DNA from: Hepsetus odoe
Taxonomy: Eukaryota; Chordata; Actinopteri; Characiformes; Hepsetidae
Direction of reading: 5' to 3'
NCBI GenBank assembly: GCA_017165825.1
Contig: CM029380.1
Span: 20,439,572-20,503,571, forward strand
Length of the DNA stretch: 64,000 nucleotides
Below the pieces are notes generated by a model. It was not told the origin of the DNA and made no database searches. It saw only the letters and a program-made list of their open reading frames with translations. Shown here in pieces: positions 31,901-43,359 of this stretch (the first letter of the stretch is position 1; every line of letters begins with the position of its first letter). The position numbers were made by a program, and so were the translations under genes.

Positions 31901-34900
31901 CAGAAGCTGGATTGGTAAGGTTACAGCTGAGTGTTGCAGCGGTCTTGTTGATGACCTCCTTTGGCTCAGGCAAAATCACGGCCTCTGTAGGTGTACCAAA
32001 AAAAAAATTGTAAATTAAGAAATCTTTTACAAAAAAAAAAAAGCAAATGTAATGAATAAGTGTTACTGATTATGCTATTTGCCATGAGCACATAAGCCAT
32101 CGTCTGTCATAGTACTGATCCATGGCAATCTGCAGAAGAACAAATTTAACCCAAGTACATCAAAGCCGATTGGCTTCTAAAATAAATCATACTTTAGCTC
32201 AATCAGTAAACTGCAGTAGACTGCTGCCTCGGTTTAACTGTTAAAAAGAGCTTCAACCCATGCAGTTAATTTAAAACAGGTTAAGCAAAGAAAACAGCTA
32301 GTTTGTTATTTAGGTAAACAAATAATCAGAGAGCTGTTGAATATGCTCAGTAAATGCATAGTGCACTACAGAGCACAGCTCTTTTCCCAAATAACAGTAA
32401 AGGTCAAGGAGAAGAGATATATTGGGTCTATGAGCTACAGGGAAAAGAAAAGGAGGGCAACTTGTAATGAACACAGGCAAAGTTGTGGTGGGGTGCATTC
32501 AACACGCAAATGGAATGAAATTTTGTCAAAGCTTAAAAGAAAATTGAGGATTATTCTGGTGACTGGTGAGCAATGAGAATGCACACCTCATTGGTGTAGC
32601 AGTACATTTGCCATGTTCTTTACAAAATCTTCGTTCAAGGCAAAATAACCTGACCGAGGGAGACTCTGTTTAGCTATAAAAAGCTCTTTTCATTACATTA
32701 CAGTGTAAAAGCAGCATTAACTCAAAGAAAACAGTTAATGATAACTAATCTGAGCCCTTTTTCAGAACTACAGGTGACATCATCTTCCACATGTTCTGCC
32801 CATTTGTGTTTTAGACTGACTTCTTAATCTTGAGGACTTGCAATCCACCAGACAAGAACATGCTTAAAAAAGGCATCAGACTGAGACAGGTATTGCTTCA
32901 AAGGCTTAGACACAGGTAAAGGAGAGGACTAGCGGTAATGTTTGTATGCTAGGTTGACCAGCCAGATGCAGAAGGGAAGACAGTAGGAGCACAGCAGGGA
33001 TGAATCTAAGGAGCTCGCCATCATCTATAGGTGGAGCAGCTGTGGCCACACTTCGCAACTCACTTTCAAATACAATAACATTTGCTTGTGAGCGGATCCA
33101 CTTGACTTTGGGAGTTGTCCTCAGATCATTTCGAGCAGGATCATTGGAGGCGCGGCACTCGTATACACCTGTGTCGTTGAGTGTAAGACTGAAGAGGGTG
33201 AGAGTGCTGGCGGCATGGTTAATGTAAGTTGTGTTGATGTGGACGTGGTCGTCCCGAGCCCCATCGAAGAGCTGAGAGACTGTCTCATTCGGCTCCTCAC
33301 CCTCTATAAACCACCACTGTACTTCAGGAATAGGTTCCCCTATAACCTCGCATAGAAGCTCTGCATTGTCGTCTATCAACTTAATCTGAGACATGGGGGA
33401 TTTTATGAAACTGGCTGTACACATGTCCACAAAACATGGTGGGCAGTTCATTCAGGAGGCAGTTCAACAAGATGTTGTAATGAGTGATGGGAATGGCAAA
33501 GAAGAAAGAGCATGAAAGAAAAAAGGAAGAAATGAGATTGTTAGAATGGAGAAAATAAAAAATAAAAAAGCAAGCCATAAATTAAAACATCAATTTTGCT
33601 TTGGACATCATACCAAAAGATTTTTATCTTGGCTTAATCACTGTATGATGTCCAAATGCATAAGCAAAGAAAAGCAGAAGCAGTAATGACAGCATGTAGT
33701 AAAATCTTGAAAAGAAATTCATGATAAAAGCAATGAACTGAAATTAAACTAAGATGGAGGAAAACAATAAAGAAGCAATGATGACTGCACCTGGTGAAAG
33801 GAAAAACATAATATGAAAGTTAACCAAAAGGCTTCAGGTACTTGTGATTGGCTTAAAGAAACCAACAAACATAAAAATATTCTTGGAGACAACTTCTAAA
33901 ATCATTTTAGAGAACAATTCCACTGTACAAAAAAATCTGGGTCAACCTGACCCCCTGCCCCCCATGAAGAAATTCCAAACTCCACAGGATGCCTGAGCAC
34001 AATTCCCTGAAAAGGCAAGCTGGAGCACATGATACACTAACAAATAACCTTTAACATCAAAGATGAGCTCTGAACGAAGGGCGTTTGCAAATGCATACTT
34101 CACCCCAAACAGGTTGAGCACACCCTGGTTTTCATTCATATTTCACAGATCAAAAGGAGCTCTATATGGCCCAACTGAGTGTAGGCAAAGGAGAAGAAAT
34201 ACGGGGTGACTACACTGCAGTGAAATGAAAACTGGCATATGCAACTCACTGGCATTATCCTTTGGCCTTTTAACGGGTACAGGCATGACAAAGGTCACAT
34301 TCAGAGCATTTGCATATACTGCAACCCCATAGCATGTTGCTAAAATAAAGTCTAGCTCCTTAAGCCTTCATGTGCATGTCAATGTTTTACAAAACATGTA
34401 AGTGGTACATCAGTAACCCCAACTTTAGCAAGTTGATCTACATGTTTAAGCTATGGCTCAACTGATTTGACACTGAATGATAATAGAGCAACCACTGTGG
34501 AAAAAGGGCTGATCTCAGGTACTCAGCAGGTTCAAAGTCTGTGAAAGCACTGTTAACTTATTTACCCTACAGTAGTACAAGTGACAAAGCTCTCCCTCTC
34601 CCATTCAGAAAGCTAAATTAGGATACAAATTAACTTAACATTTGCCTCACGCGGACTCACCAAAAAGGTACAAAATTCTGTCACTTCTACAAATGCACAA
34701 ACAGATCTATAGAAGTGGAAAAATGCTAGCAGGATTTGACAAACTCTGCATGGTCAAGCAGTGGAAACAAGGTAGACAGCTTACCGAATTACAACCCAAA
34801 ACCAAGTTTCAATTCATTTTTGACAAACATGCACTCCAGTATCAAAATGAGGTATGACCGCAGTGCTGTGAATTACACCATTTCTACACTTACACAACCA

Positions 34901-37290
34901 TGCTGAGTAAAGTGAATAGGTGATGGGAAAAGCTCCATCAAGCATACCCCTACTTCAACAGCAAATTGGCAGTCAACTGGCATTCCAATAGAAAAACCTG
35001 AAAGCCTCTTCAACTGTGGACAAATACCTGTGTGCTCTTGCTAACCTGATTTTCTAAGCTTTGCCAAGCTGAAGACAGAGTGCTTCAGGGAAAAATCTAA
35101 TTTTAATTCTGATGTGGCGCTGCTTCGGCTCAACTCTCAGCAACAGGGCTGGTGTGGTTTCTTTCCAAGGCATGTGTTACAAAACAATGGGGGCCGTTAA
35201 AGAAACAAACCTAAACATGATGCTGTTAATCAGCCTATGAAGTTCTAAAATGGCTGAGGTAAGACATACAAACAAGTACAGCTTAAAACAATGTCGGACA
35301 AGTATACTGTGCATTGTTTACAAGAGTGTCTGGGCTTAAGCAAAGGCTTACCTCAGCTACAGAGAACAGCACGTAGCCTTCCCCTGCTGTGTTCAGTACT
35401 ATTTCTAACTGTGCCCGAATCTGATTACGTGTAGATTAACAAAGACGGACATTCATTCAACTGCTACTCTGAGCAGGAGTAAATTACAGCATGAACACAA
35501 CAAGTCTTTCTTTGGTAAAATTCTGACAATATTCATCAGCCAGATCTCATTCAACAAATGTATTTTGTGATGAGAAACATGCTCTGATATGGTTCAGGGG
35601 ATAATTATTTTAACAATTACACCCAAGAGGACCATCAAGAGATTTGATTTGTTTATTTAAATAATCATTTTAACGAAGATTTTCTGTTAAATCCGTTGTG
35701 ACCAAGGCAGTGTCAAGACTTAGCTGAGCTCACTTCATTAGATTTCAAGTCGACACATTAAATAATAAACACCAGTGGGTTTCACTTTATTGCTCTTATT
35801 CTGTTAGCTTCCTGTTTGTTAGTCTTATTTTAATTGCATTTATAATTTTCTGGTTACTTTTGCCTTTGCTCTAATAAGTATTATGATTCATTCAATTTTA
35901 CTGTACAGCACCTTAACATCTGCTGTCTTTTAATGTGATCAAAAAATAAAAAGAGGCCTATCCTATGCTCCGAGATCCAAAACCATTCATGTTAATCAAG
36001 CACATTTCTCCTTGTTTGTCCATAGCATCGCTGTAACATAATAATGAGCTTATCTTAAATCCTTTCCAAGACAGAACCTGATAACATTCAGAGTGAAAGG
36101 TCTGCTCTTTATTCAGGGTTACTTTACAATTGCAAAATGTCCTAACTGCTCACACACCACAGCCATGACAGATGTGTTCAGAGAAACAGGCAGCCTCCTG
36201 TGATCACATTAACGATCAATGGAAATCACAGCCAAACAGAATACCCCCCCAGTCACCATGATTAGGCCCACCGGCAAAGAAAACTGGTCTTCGCCGGTTT
36301 TCCTTGCTGTGAGCTCCTTCGAATGAAATGAAATCTTCATCTAAAACATACAGCAAACTTGGTTTCCCGTTGCCAAACTCATGGTGAACTGAGTGTCAAG
36401 GGAATTAAGGTGTATTGACTGTTAGAGCCTCTGAGCCCTCAGCCACAAGAGAGCTGCTCATTTATTAAAGATCAGGAACTTGCATCAGGACAGAAGCTGT
36501 ACACACTTTTTCCCCACTCCTACACACTAGTAGTGACGGATTTCCTCACCAGAACAAAGAGCTCACATTTATAAGAGAACACTACACTGTATGCCTGCCC
36601 AAAGCTCTATTCTATACAAAACTAAGACACAAAGTTATGTAGAGCATTTTTGTTTAATCTGATCTCACAAATGAAGGAAAACATTGGCAAGACACCAAAC
36701 TGGTCGAAAAAGAAGTGCTGCTTTAAAAAGAAGGTCATCTGAAATGTTAGGAGGGGAACCAAAGCAGGCAGTAACTCCACCTCGAATTAAACAGGTTTGA
36801 TAACTAATGAAATCAAAAGGTTGGGATTAACTCAACTTCCAGCTTTAGAGGCTGGACTGCATATTATCAGCCTGTCAGTGTGAGGAGGATGTCGTACCCA
36901 TCTCGAACACCTACTTTTGGACTCTGTGAACTGAGAGAAGTTTAAAAACGTCGACGCGAAGCAGTGTAAACACTTTAATTAGGCCGAGGCCACTGTAGCT
37001 ATGCTAACACTAGCGGCCTCAGCTTTAGCTAGCAGGAACCTGACAACTTTTTTCTGATTTCAAAGGCCAAATACGTTTCCCTAAGCCATGTCGACAAATA
37101 CAAAAGTGCCATAAAGCGAAAAAGGCACGATTTAGTCTGCAAAAATTGCCTGCAATTAGAAATGTCGAGTTAGCGCGTCGTGCTAGTCGGCTGGTCGACG
37201 ACCGAGCTGAAAGTCGTCGGTCTTACCTGTCCACGCCGAGGCCTGGAGAAAACATAATAAAACAACACCAAACACCACCAGCAGCCGCAT
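28857..37290 (-). CDS. bsg: Basigin (CD147), complete coding region, 8 exons with optional Ig0 exon
   Basis: Single-pass plasma-membrane immunoglobulin-superfamily glycoprotein and obligate chaperone of monocarboxylate transporters; the long form is the photoreceptor form. Exons: 37290-37227 (signal peptide), 33414-33064 (Ig0), 31984-31816 and 31276-31188 (Ig1), 30994-30852 and 30513-30243 (Ig2, transmembrane), 29050-29026 and 28917-28857 (cytoplasmic tail). The short form has 273 residues and the long form 390, close to human basigin-2 (269) and basigin-1 (385). The membrane segment (LAALWPFLGIVAEVIILVTI then IFIYEKRRKP) keeps the glutamate inside the bilayer typical of basigin. The tail ends NVRQRNSN, nearly the mammalian ending. 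The Ig0 exon is flanked by phase 1 on both sides, so skipping keeps the frame (Glu22 instead of Ala22). bsg lies upstream of hcn2 in the same direction, as in human. Confidence 0.96.
29026..29050 (-). CDS. bsg: bsg exon 7 (25-bp micro-exon, cytoplasmic tail)
   Basis: Only 25 bp: GACTTCAG|AT GAC GAC TCA GGA TCA GCC CCA CT|GTAAGT, encoding (D)DDSGSAP(L). It corresponds to the DDDDAGSAPL stretch of human basigin. It was found by following phase from exon 6 into exon 8 and has good splice sites at both ends. Confidence 0.9.
30243..30513 (-). CDS. bsg: bsg exon 6 (end of Ig2, transmembrane segment)
   Basis: 271 bp, residues 156-245 of the short form. It has the second Ig2 cysteine (GDMGDYECVGENELGSK), the stalk IHLRVRSRLAALW and the membrane helix with an embedded glutamate at residue 223 (GIVAEVIILV). 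The basic stop-transfer KRRKPDEIND follows. In basigin the glutamate and this helix mediate pairing with MCT transporters. The acceptor is CTTTTAG|CCC and the donor GACG|GTAAGT. Confidence 0.96.
30852..30994 (-). CDS. bsg: bsg exon 5 (first half of Ig2)
   Basis: 143 bp, encoding PPHVVPYKHSENSNEKDKAS, then LVCVAHCYPLISDWSWYMIN and EDTGERK. It holds the first Ig2 cysteine and the DWSWY core, comparable to DWAWY in human basigin. The acceptor is CTTCAG|TC and the donor AAG|GTATGC, phase 0. Confidence 0.94.
31188..31276 (-). CDS. bsg: bsg exon 4 (second half of Ig1)
   Basis: 89 bp, encoding IIEKIDHSSAGKYSCIFSSD and then PVAEMEIEVK. It carries the second Ig1 cysteine in the DxxxGxYxC motif. The acceptor is TTCAACAG|C and the donor AAGT|GTAAGA. 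Confidence 0.93.
31816..31984 (-). CDS. bsg: bsg exon 3 (first half of Ig1)
   Basis: 169 bp, from (E/K)AVILPEPKEVINKTAATL through SCNLTNP, VYWAKDGKKL to SLYMEY. It contains the first Ig1 cysteine and core tryptophan, and sequons at NKT and NLT. The acceptor is CTACAG|AG and the donor TACAT|GTAGGT; the start and end phases join cleanly with both neighbours. Confidence 0.94.
33064..33414 (-). CDS. bsg: bsg exon 2, optional Ig0 domain (long/retinal-type basigin)
   Basis: 351 bp, 117 codons, phase 1 at both ends. It encodes ASFIKSPMSQIKLIDDNAEL, then the first Ig cysteine (LLCEVIGEP), the tryptophans (VQWWFIEGEE), the second Ig cysteine in DTGVYECRASNDPARN and the edge strand VKWIRSQANVIVFE. This matches the membrane-distal Ig domain found only in basigin-1, the form known from photoreceptors and needed for binding rod-derived cone viability factor. 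The acceptor is TGTACAG|CC and the donor GAAA|GTGAGT. The open frame continues past the donor for about 51 codons to a stop at 32906. Confidence 0.93.
33415..37226. other. bsg intron 1 (3.8 kb, between signal-peptide and Ig0 exons)
   Basis: AT-rich single-copy-looking DNA without recognised transposons or microsatellites, unlike most of the window. The donor is GTAAGA and the acceptor TGTACAG. No further exon was recognised; skipping Ig0 extends this intron to 31985. Confidence 0.6.
37227..37290 (-). CDS. bsg: bsg coding exon 1 (signal peptide)
   Basis: 64 bp, encoding MRLLVVFGVVLLCFLQASAW plus Thr: a basic residue, a hydrophobic core and a small-residue cleavage region (ASA). The ATG has A at -3. 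The donor is ACAG|GTAAGA, phase 1. It is too short to stand out as an ORF, and was found from the promoter CpG patch and the downstream phase. Confidence 0.9.
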
Positions 37291-37500
37291 GCTGACCCTG
37301 CTCTGCTCGACGTTTAGTCAGAAGTGGGAAAACTAGACTGCGGGTTGAATTTAAAGGCCGCTCCCCTCGATCCTCCGCTCTCTCTGAGCGCCGCTCCGTC
37401 GTCCTCTATTTGATCCTGACGCGCTCGAGGACGCGCACGTACACACGAGGGGAGTTTGCGTCATCACGTCCGCTTGGCTTCGCCGCGTGAGTGTTGTTTT
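37291..37500 (-). promoter_or_regulatory. Likely bsg promoter, CpG-rich
   Basis: A CpG-dense patch runs from about 37180 to 37500 across the bsg start. On the transcribed strand a TTTAAA element (37348-37353) lies about 60 bp before the ATG, and a CRE-like TGCGTCA (37457-37463 on +) lies about 170 bp upstream. The transcription start is not determined. Confidence 0.45.
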
Positions 37501-38639
37501 TTTAAGAATCATGCGATGTGTATCAGTGGCTGCATCGTTTTTAATCTTAATTTTTTTACTTGGTCCGACATATGCATTTAATTCACTGCTTTCACTTTTA
37601 ATTTTGGGGATGAAGTTAAAACCCAAGGGGATAATGTAGTTGTATTACTGCTTTTACGCTGATGTACCGCCCACTTCCTTCTTAGAACATCAGCCTGCTG
37701 TGTGGACACACCTTCTGAATATGAAGCCCCGCCCCTTCCCCTTAAAACCTCCAGATGGTTGCAGCGATACCGCGACAGATCCCATATATGGGCACGGAAA
37801 TATACTCACCAAATTAAAAAAATAAACAAACAAACAAATAAATAAAAGAATTCACCCTCTTTTCTGATTTTCTTTTCTTTTTTTGTTCATTTACCATCTG
37901 CTAAATACCATTTACAATTATAATTATAGAGTTGGGCAGAAGGAGGTTGTGGGAGTTTTTATTTTATCTTTGAATTTGTTGGTATTTTATTTAAAAATAA
38001 AACTGAGAAATATGACGTATAACAGATCATTCAAATAATCTCCCTTACAAACCTACACTCCAGAAGAAAAAAAAGGAAATGTATTCTCTGTTTAGTTTTT
38101 AGTAATGGCTTCTTTGAGAACTACATGTTCTTTCAGACCAACAATATTGAACTTTCCTCCCAGAAGGGTGGATCGAAGCAGTAATCAATTTTTCAGATCT
38201 GAAGATTTTATCCTCTGGTAAAAGCTGTTGTGATTGGCTTTTAGTACATTTCTGAACTCATGAAACCATTGATTTTTAGTTGTTTTTCTTAGATTTTCTC
38301 CTTTCAGGACTATCCTCTGTCTGTTCTCCTCTTAGGAAGCCTTTTTCTATTTTTGCTGCACATGGGAAAGAAAAATGTGTGGCAGCTGAGGTGTGTGTAT
38401 GTAGCTGCTGGTGTGAATATGTCTCATTGAAAGGTCACAAAATGTCAGCAAGGGGTTTGGGTTCAGCTTTAATTGGACGTTATCAGCTGTAACTTGGTGG
38501 GTTTAAGACTGAAGTAGCAGCAGGAAGTATTGTTTGTTTATTAAACTTTGTCAAGTTTTTGTTAAATATTGTTCTGGCATGGAAATAGGAATAACTTGTA
38601 TGGTAAATACAGCATGGAATCTCCCAGTACAAATCATAC

Positions 38640-38645
<6 letters not shown>

Positions 38646-38683
<38 letters not shown>

Positions 38684-38704
38684 TACACATGTGCACTCTC
38701 ACAT

Positions 38705-38754
<50 letters not shown>
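38646..38754 (+). repeat. (CA)n microsatellite, interrupted
   Basis: Two CA arrays separated by ATACATACACATGTGCACTCTCACATG. Confidence 0.97.
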
Positions 38755-38758
<4 letters not shown>

Positions 38759-39668
38759 CAAGCTGTCCCAATTAGAAACATGCAATATAACAATAATCAT
38801 AATCATAAGACATTTCATCTGATAAATATACGTTCATGACCAGTCGCTAGCCCCAAACCTGCAGAGTGATTACATACACATAATTGAACACCAATACTAA
38901 GAATGACTTCTTTGTGTGTTGTTGCATTCCTCTCCCTTATTGTGGGCCTCAACATGCTGGAGGAACTACAGGATTATGTAATAGTCCAACATCTTTTGGA
39001 GACCCTGAGTAAAGGAGGAGAACTGATAATTGATAAACTGGATTATAACTGATGGCCAGACTTCTTATTGTGAATGTTCTGTGTAGAGCATAAAGTGTAG
39101 TGAGATGGAAAATATTCCAGCTAGCAAACGTTTGTACTGGTGGTGCTTTCCTCCTCTGGCAGTCACATCATTACCTAATGATTAAGTCCTTAACTGAATT
39201 GAACTGGGTGTGTAGAGCAGGAAACACACCACCAGTACAGATGGTCTTCCAGACCAGGAAATGGGAAGCACTGCCTTTTTTCATGAATACCTGCTTTCTA
39301 GTGATCTTTTTTAACCAGAGACACTGATCAGAATGGGCACTGACATCAGACTGAGAATATTACACTAGTAATTTGTGAGAACTAAAAATACATGCTTATC
39401 AATAATGACTTACAGTTATAAATAAATGTAAAATTGAAAGAATAATTAAAATTGTGACCAGTTTGTAGGCCAGTGGTGTTATCCACTATGTTATCCAACA
39501 GCTAGAACTAAAAGTTATATAAATAAAGTGCGGTTGATGTTGGAAGTCTGAATGAATTTAACATGCTTTTACAAATCAGGAGGTGGGGGTGGGTGTAGGG
39601 GGTGTATTGGTTGGCCTGCTAGTAGTTTTTACCAAGGGTGCCACAATATTTAGAAGCATCTTGTTGTT

Positions 39669-39947
39669 AAAGATGCTAAGATTAACGTTGGTTGTTGTGA
39701 GAATGGACAGCATTACAATAGAGCGACAGCTCAGGTTAGACATTTTGGAGACAAAATTAGAGAAGCAAGGATGCCGCCAGGAAAGAGGAAAAGAGGAAGG
39801 CCAAAGAGGAGGCTACAGATGTGGTGAGAGGACATGCAGACAGTTGATTTAAAGGAGGACAATGCAGAGGACAGGAGGAAATAGAAACCATTCAACCATT
39901 GTGTTGACCTTTAACAGGAGCATGAAAAGAGAAAGAAAAAGAAGAAA
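39669..39947 (+). mobile_element. RTE-type LINE 3' fragment with internal deletion
   Basis: Aligns with 51994-52340 of the larger copy: GATGCTAAGATTAACGTTGG, GACAGCTCAGGTTAGACATT, then a jump over the RWFGHVRRRDE region to CAGGAAAGAGGAAAAGAGGA and the (GAA)n-rich 3' end. Confidence 0.75.
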
Positions 39948-40757
39948 ATTGTATTATTGCTACAAACATTTTCTTTGATATAATTCTTTGAAGTTGCATA
40001 TCAAATATATTGAGATCAAAGGTGATGCATATCTTAATTTGCTGTTTTCAGAGTCCTCAATAGTTTGATTGAACTCTAGGCCAAAATATAGGCCTTTCAC
40101 TACATGAAAAGAGATTAACACCATTCCAGTTTCAGGTCTAGAACTGGTGCTTGCTTCCTTTTTGAGGTTAGTAGGCTGTGCTTTTAGTTGATTAGAAAAT
40201 CTTCTGTGTTATTCTATAATCAAATGGAGTAACAGGCAGAGGGCAGTGACTGAGAGAGAAATTAATGCAGACACGCAGCCTTACAGTTGGCCTTCAAAAC
40301 CGTAATGCCCTGCTGAGGTCTGTCATAGAGGGATCAAGGGATCAGGGTGAGAGGAAAGTGTAATGGTTTTTTGTATGACCTGTGAAATCCCTTTCAGATT
40401 AATATGTGTAGCTCAATGCTGTGTTGTTCCACCTGGTGACATGAGTCTGAATCATGCATTTAAATATGAATTACGTGCAGTAAGGAGTCTGAATACGAGG
40501 ACAAGGGACTGTCCTTGAAGGGGGGTTGTGGCTAATAAGAGTTAATACTTAAAAAATGTGTTGCATATTATAAAGCGAAGTTTTAGTCATCATTAATTAG
40601 AGGTCTTTTTGGCCTTTGGAAGTCTTTTCTTGGGAGGACCATTTTATGTTCATGCAGAGAGCGTTCCTGAAATGTGTTTATATTCAGTTCTCATTGCGTC
40701 CTCCAGAGACAGGTCCTCCTTCCTCTACCCTCTGTTTTCTGTTAACTCTCCTACTCA

Positions 40758-40759
40758 TC

Positions 40760-40814
<55 letters not shown>
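40758..40814 (+). repeat. (CT)n microsatellite
   Basis: About 55 bases of perfect CT repeat. Confidence 0.97.
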
Positions 40815-40816
<2 letters not shown>

Positions 40817-40984
40817 ATCACACAAACTAGCAAAAAAAACACACATTCTTTTCAGTCACAGGATGAGCACTGAAACAGTGAGGGAGCTCAGAGAGAAACT
40901 GCTGGCAAAAGAAACAAAGTGTCAGCTTTTCATGTGCAGTTTCTTTTGTGTGTTGATTTTAGCATTCATTCACGATTCATTATA

Positions 40985-41172
40985 ACCCGACACTTATCCT
41001 TTCCAGGTTCAGACAGTGCAAAAGACTGAGAAACAGCTTGGACAGGTCACTAGTTCATTGGCGAGCAGACACACACACAACACACACACACAGCAGGCAA
41101 TTCAGCATCTCCAATCATCTGATGTGCATGCCTTTAGGCTGTGGAAGCAAACTAAAGCACAAAGAGAACCCA
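40985..41172 (+). mobile_element. Old interspersed repeat, same family as 6567-6862
   Basis: ACACTTATCCTTTCCAGGTT, GGACAGGTCACTAGTTCATT, GATGTGCATGCCTTTAGGCT and GTGGAAGCAAACT, with a CA tract inside. The order of words matches the other copy. Confidence 0.55.
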
Positions 41173-41390
41173 CCTATATATATATAGATATATATAATCT
41201 TCATTTCTTATCTTCTTCCCTTAGCCTGTACATAATTATACAGATGCTGATTTTACTCTTGAATGTCTTGAAGGTCTTGAATGCTTGTTTTCCCCTCAAA
41301 TAGATTATTTGTGTTATTCTCATTAGTCTTTTTTATTTTTTTTATTTCTGGCTGATGAAAACCTTCACTGCCAAAAAGGGGGCCTGCTTG

Positions 41391-41391
41391 T

Positions 41392-41438
<47 letters not shown>
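41391..41438 (+). repeat. (GT)n microsatellite
   Basis: About 45 bases of GT repeat. Confidence 0.97.
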
Positions 41439-41441
<3 letters not shown>

Positions 41442-42639
41442 TGAGAAAAGTAATACTGCATGGCCTGATTTATGTCCACTGGGATCAGCATCAATCCTCA
41501 CACCCTCTTGCTTCCAGGAGCTGTCTGACAGATATGAATTCAGTGGGAAAGCAACTTGTTTTGGAGCCAACAGAGAATATTACAACGCCCTAAAATGCTG
41601 AGCAGCTACACTGTCCACATGATGTTTCACAGCCTCAGAGATCAGAACACAAGCTCATGTGCTGTATTTGTTACTGCTAGACAGTTAAATGCATGAGCAC
41701 AAGGTGGCGCTTTTGCTTACATCTTTGCAAATGAGAGCAAAGAAATCCTGTGTTCTTCCCTTCAGTTATCCAAGGGTGTCCTACATGAAGATTCACAGCA
41801 TTCTTACAAACAGGTGAAAACTTTAAAGGAAACCAAAATGCAAACAGAAGCAAAAGCACGGTTACGCCTAATTTAAGGCAATATAAGCCGTTTTTAAAAT
41901 ACATAATTTTTAAGCATTTCTTTCACATCAACGACAACTTCTGAACCCAGATGCTATAGAAAGGCAAAATTGGGAAATTAATTAATCTTGTTTTCCATTG
42001 ATTACACAAAATCGTATCTGGATAATAAAGTTATTTTACTTATTTTCTTTTACTAAGAAAAATCCATTTCTTTGCAGCCTTTTAGTAAAAATATTTGTTG
42101 CTAAAAATGGTTTAAAAAGCAACCCACCTACCTTGTTTATTAGTAAACTACTTGGCCCAAAAAGACAAACATTCCCATTCGGCCCATCAAGACAAAAACT
42201 CTGGCCACTCCTGCTGAACGTCATTCACTTCAAAACAACGCTCCTCTTTTTTATTTTGCTTTTAAATATGAACACAAAAATGGCCACACTTTATTTAGAT
42301 GCTCCAATGGCTGCTTTGAATAGGCTCAACTTATTTTTAACTAATGTTTAACTAAATATATGTTAAATGTAACTCAAAGTTAAATTGAATATAAATGATT
42401 CTTTTAAATCTAACCCCTATCTTAACCTTATCCCAAAATTAATCCTAATCTCAAACCTAAACCTACTCTTAACATTGCATAGAATTTACTGAATTTCAGC
42501 AGACTGTTTCTGTATCTGTATCTATGGCGGACCCTCAAAATACACTGTGATCTTAAAAAGTCATAAAGAAAGATGCAGATGTTACAGATGTTGATGCTAC
42601 AGATTACGTCATGTCGTTGTCTGTGGAGCTTTCACAAAG

Positions 42640-42985
42640 GTAGCAATCATGGTGAAGGTGGAGAAGCTCCCTACGCTTCTCGGGGACATTATTGTACAAT
42701 ACTTCAGTGGAAAAAGGAACGGATCCATATCAAAGGCAGCCTGTCTGTACACTTTTAATTTATCGGAGATCTGTGTGTCTAAAATTTGGGGGCAAGCATT
42801 TAGACAAAGGAACAGTGTGCTCTGGTCAGATGAAATTCCTGGCCATAACTCAGCTCATCGTGTTTGCAGAAAGGAAAGCTGTGATCCCAAGAATACGATT
42901 CCCACAGTGAAGTATGGAGGAAGTATTATGATACAGGACAACTTATTTCTGAATGGTCCTGAGGTGATGTACTGGAGATATTAGG
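42640..42985 (+). mobile_element. Tc1/mariner transposase remnant (second family)
   Basis: The frame reads NSVLWSDEIPGHNSAHRVCR then KESCDPKNTIPTVKYGGSIM, matching the VLWSDE (first catalytic Asp), KNTIPTVKYGGGSIM pattern of Tc1-type transposases. The upstream KLPTLLGDIIVQYFSGKRNG resembles the helix-turn-helix start. The middle part is deleted and the end truncated. Confidence 0.8.
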
Positions 42986-43171
42986 AGGAGAATTAGATTT
43001 GATCAACCAAAAAAAAAAAATGGAAAAAGAACAACAATCCCAAATATGTAAAGTAAAAGCAAACAGCATGCTTTCTAAAGATGTGACATTGCTAGTCAGT
43101 CTAACCATCCATCTCTTGACTTAATTTGATAATTTGACAACATTTGCAAAAGATTTATTAATTGCATCCTC

Positions 43172-43262
43172 ATTTTCTTAACCTCTTATCCTGAGTAGGG
43201 TCACCAGTGGTGCAGGAGCCCATCCCAGCTCTCACAGGGTGAAAAAGCAGGATTTTTTTTAT
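43172..43262 (+). mobile_element. Old interspersed repeat fragment, family of 6567-6862
   Basis: CTTATCCTGAGTAGGGTCAC, then GTGCAGGAGCCCATCCCAGC. Confidence 0.5.
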
Positions 43263-43359
43263 ATCAGTTTAATTCATTTCTAGTGTTACAGATGCTCTTT
43301 TGTAGGATCGAACCTGAAAACCTGCCTTCCAACATGCATCAGTGAGTACTGGACACTCA

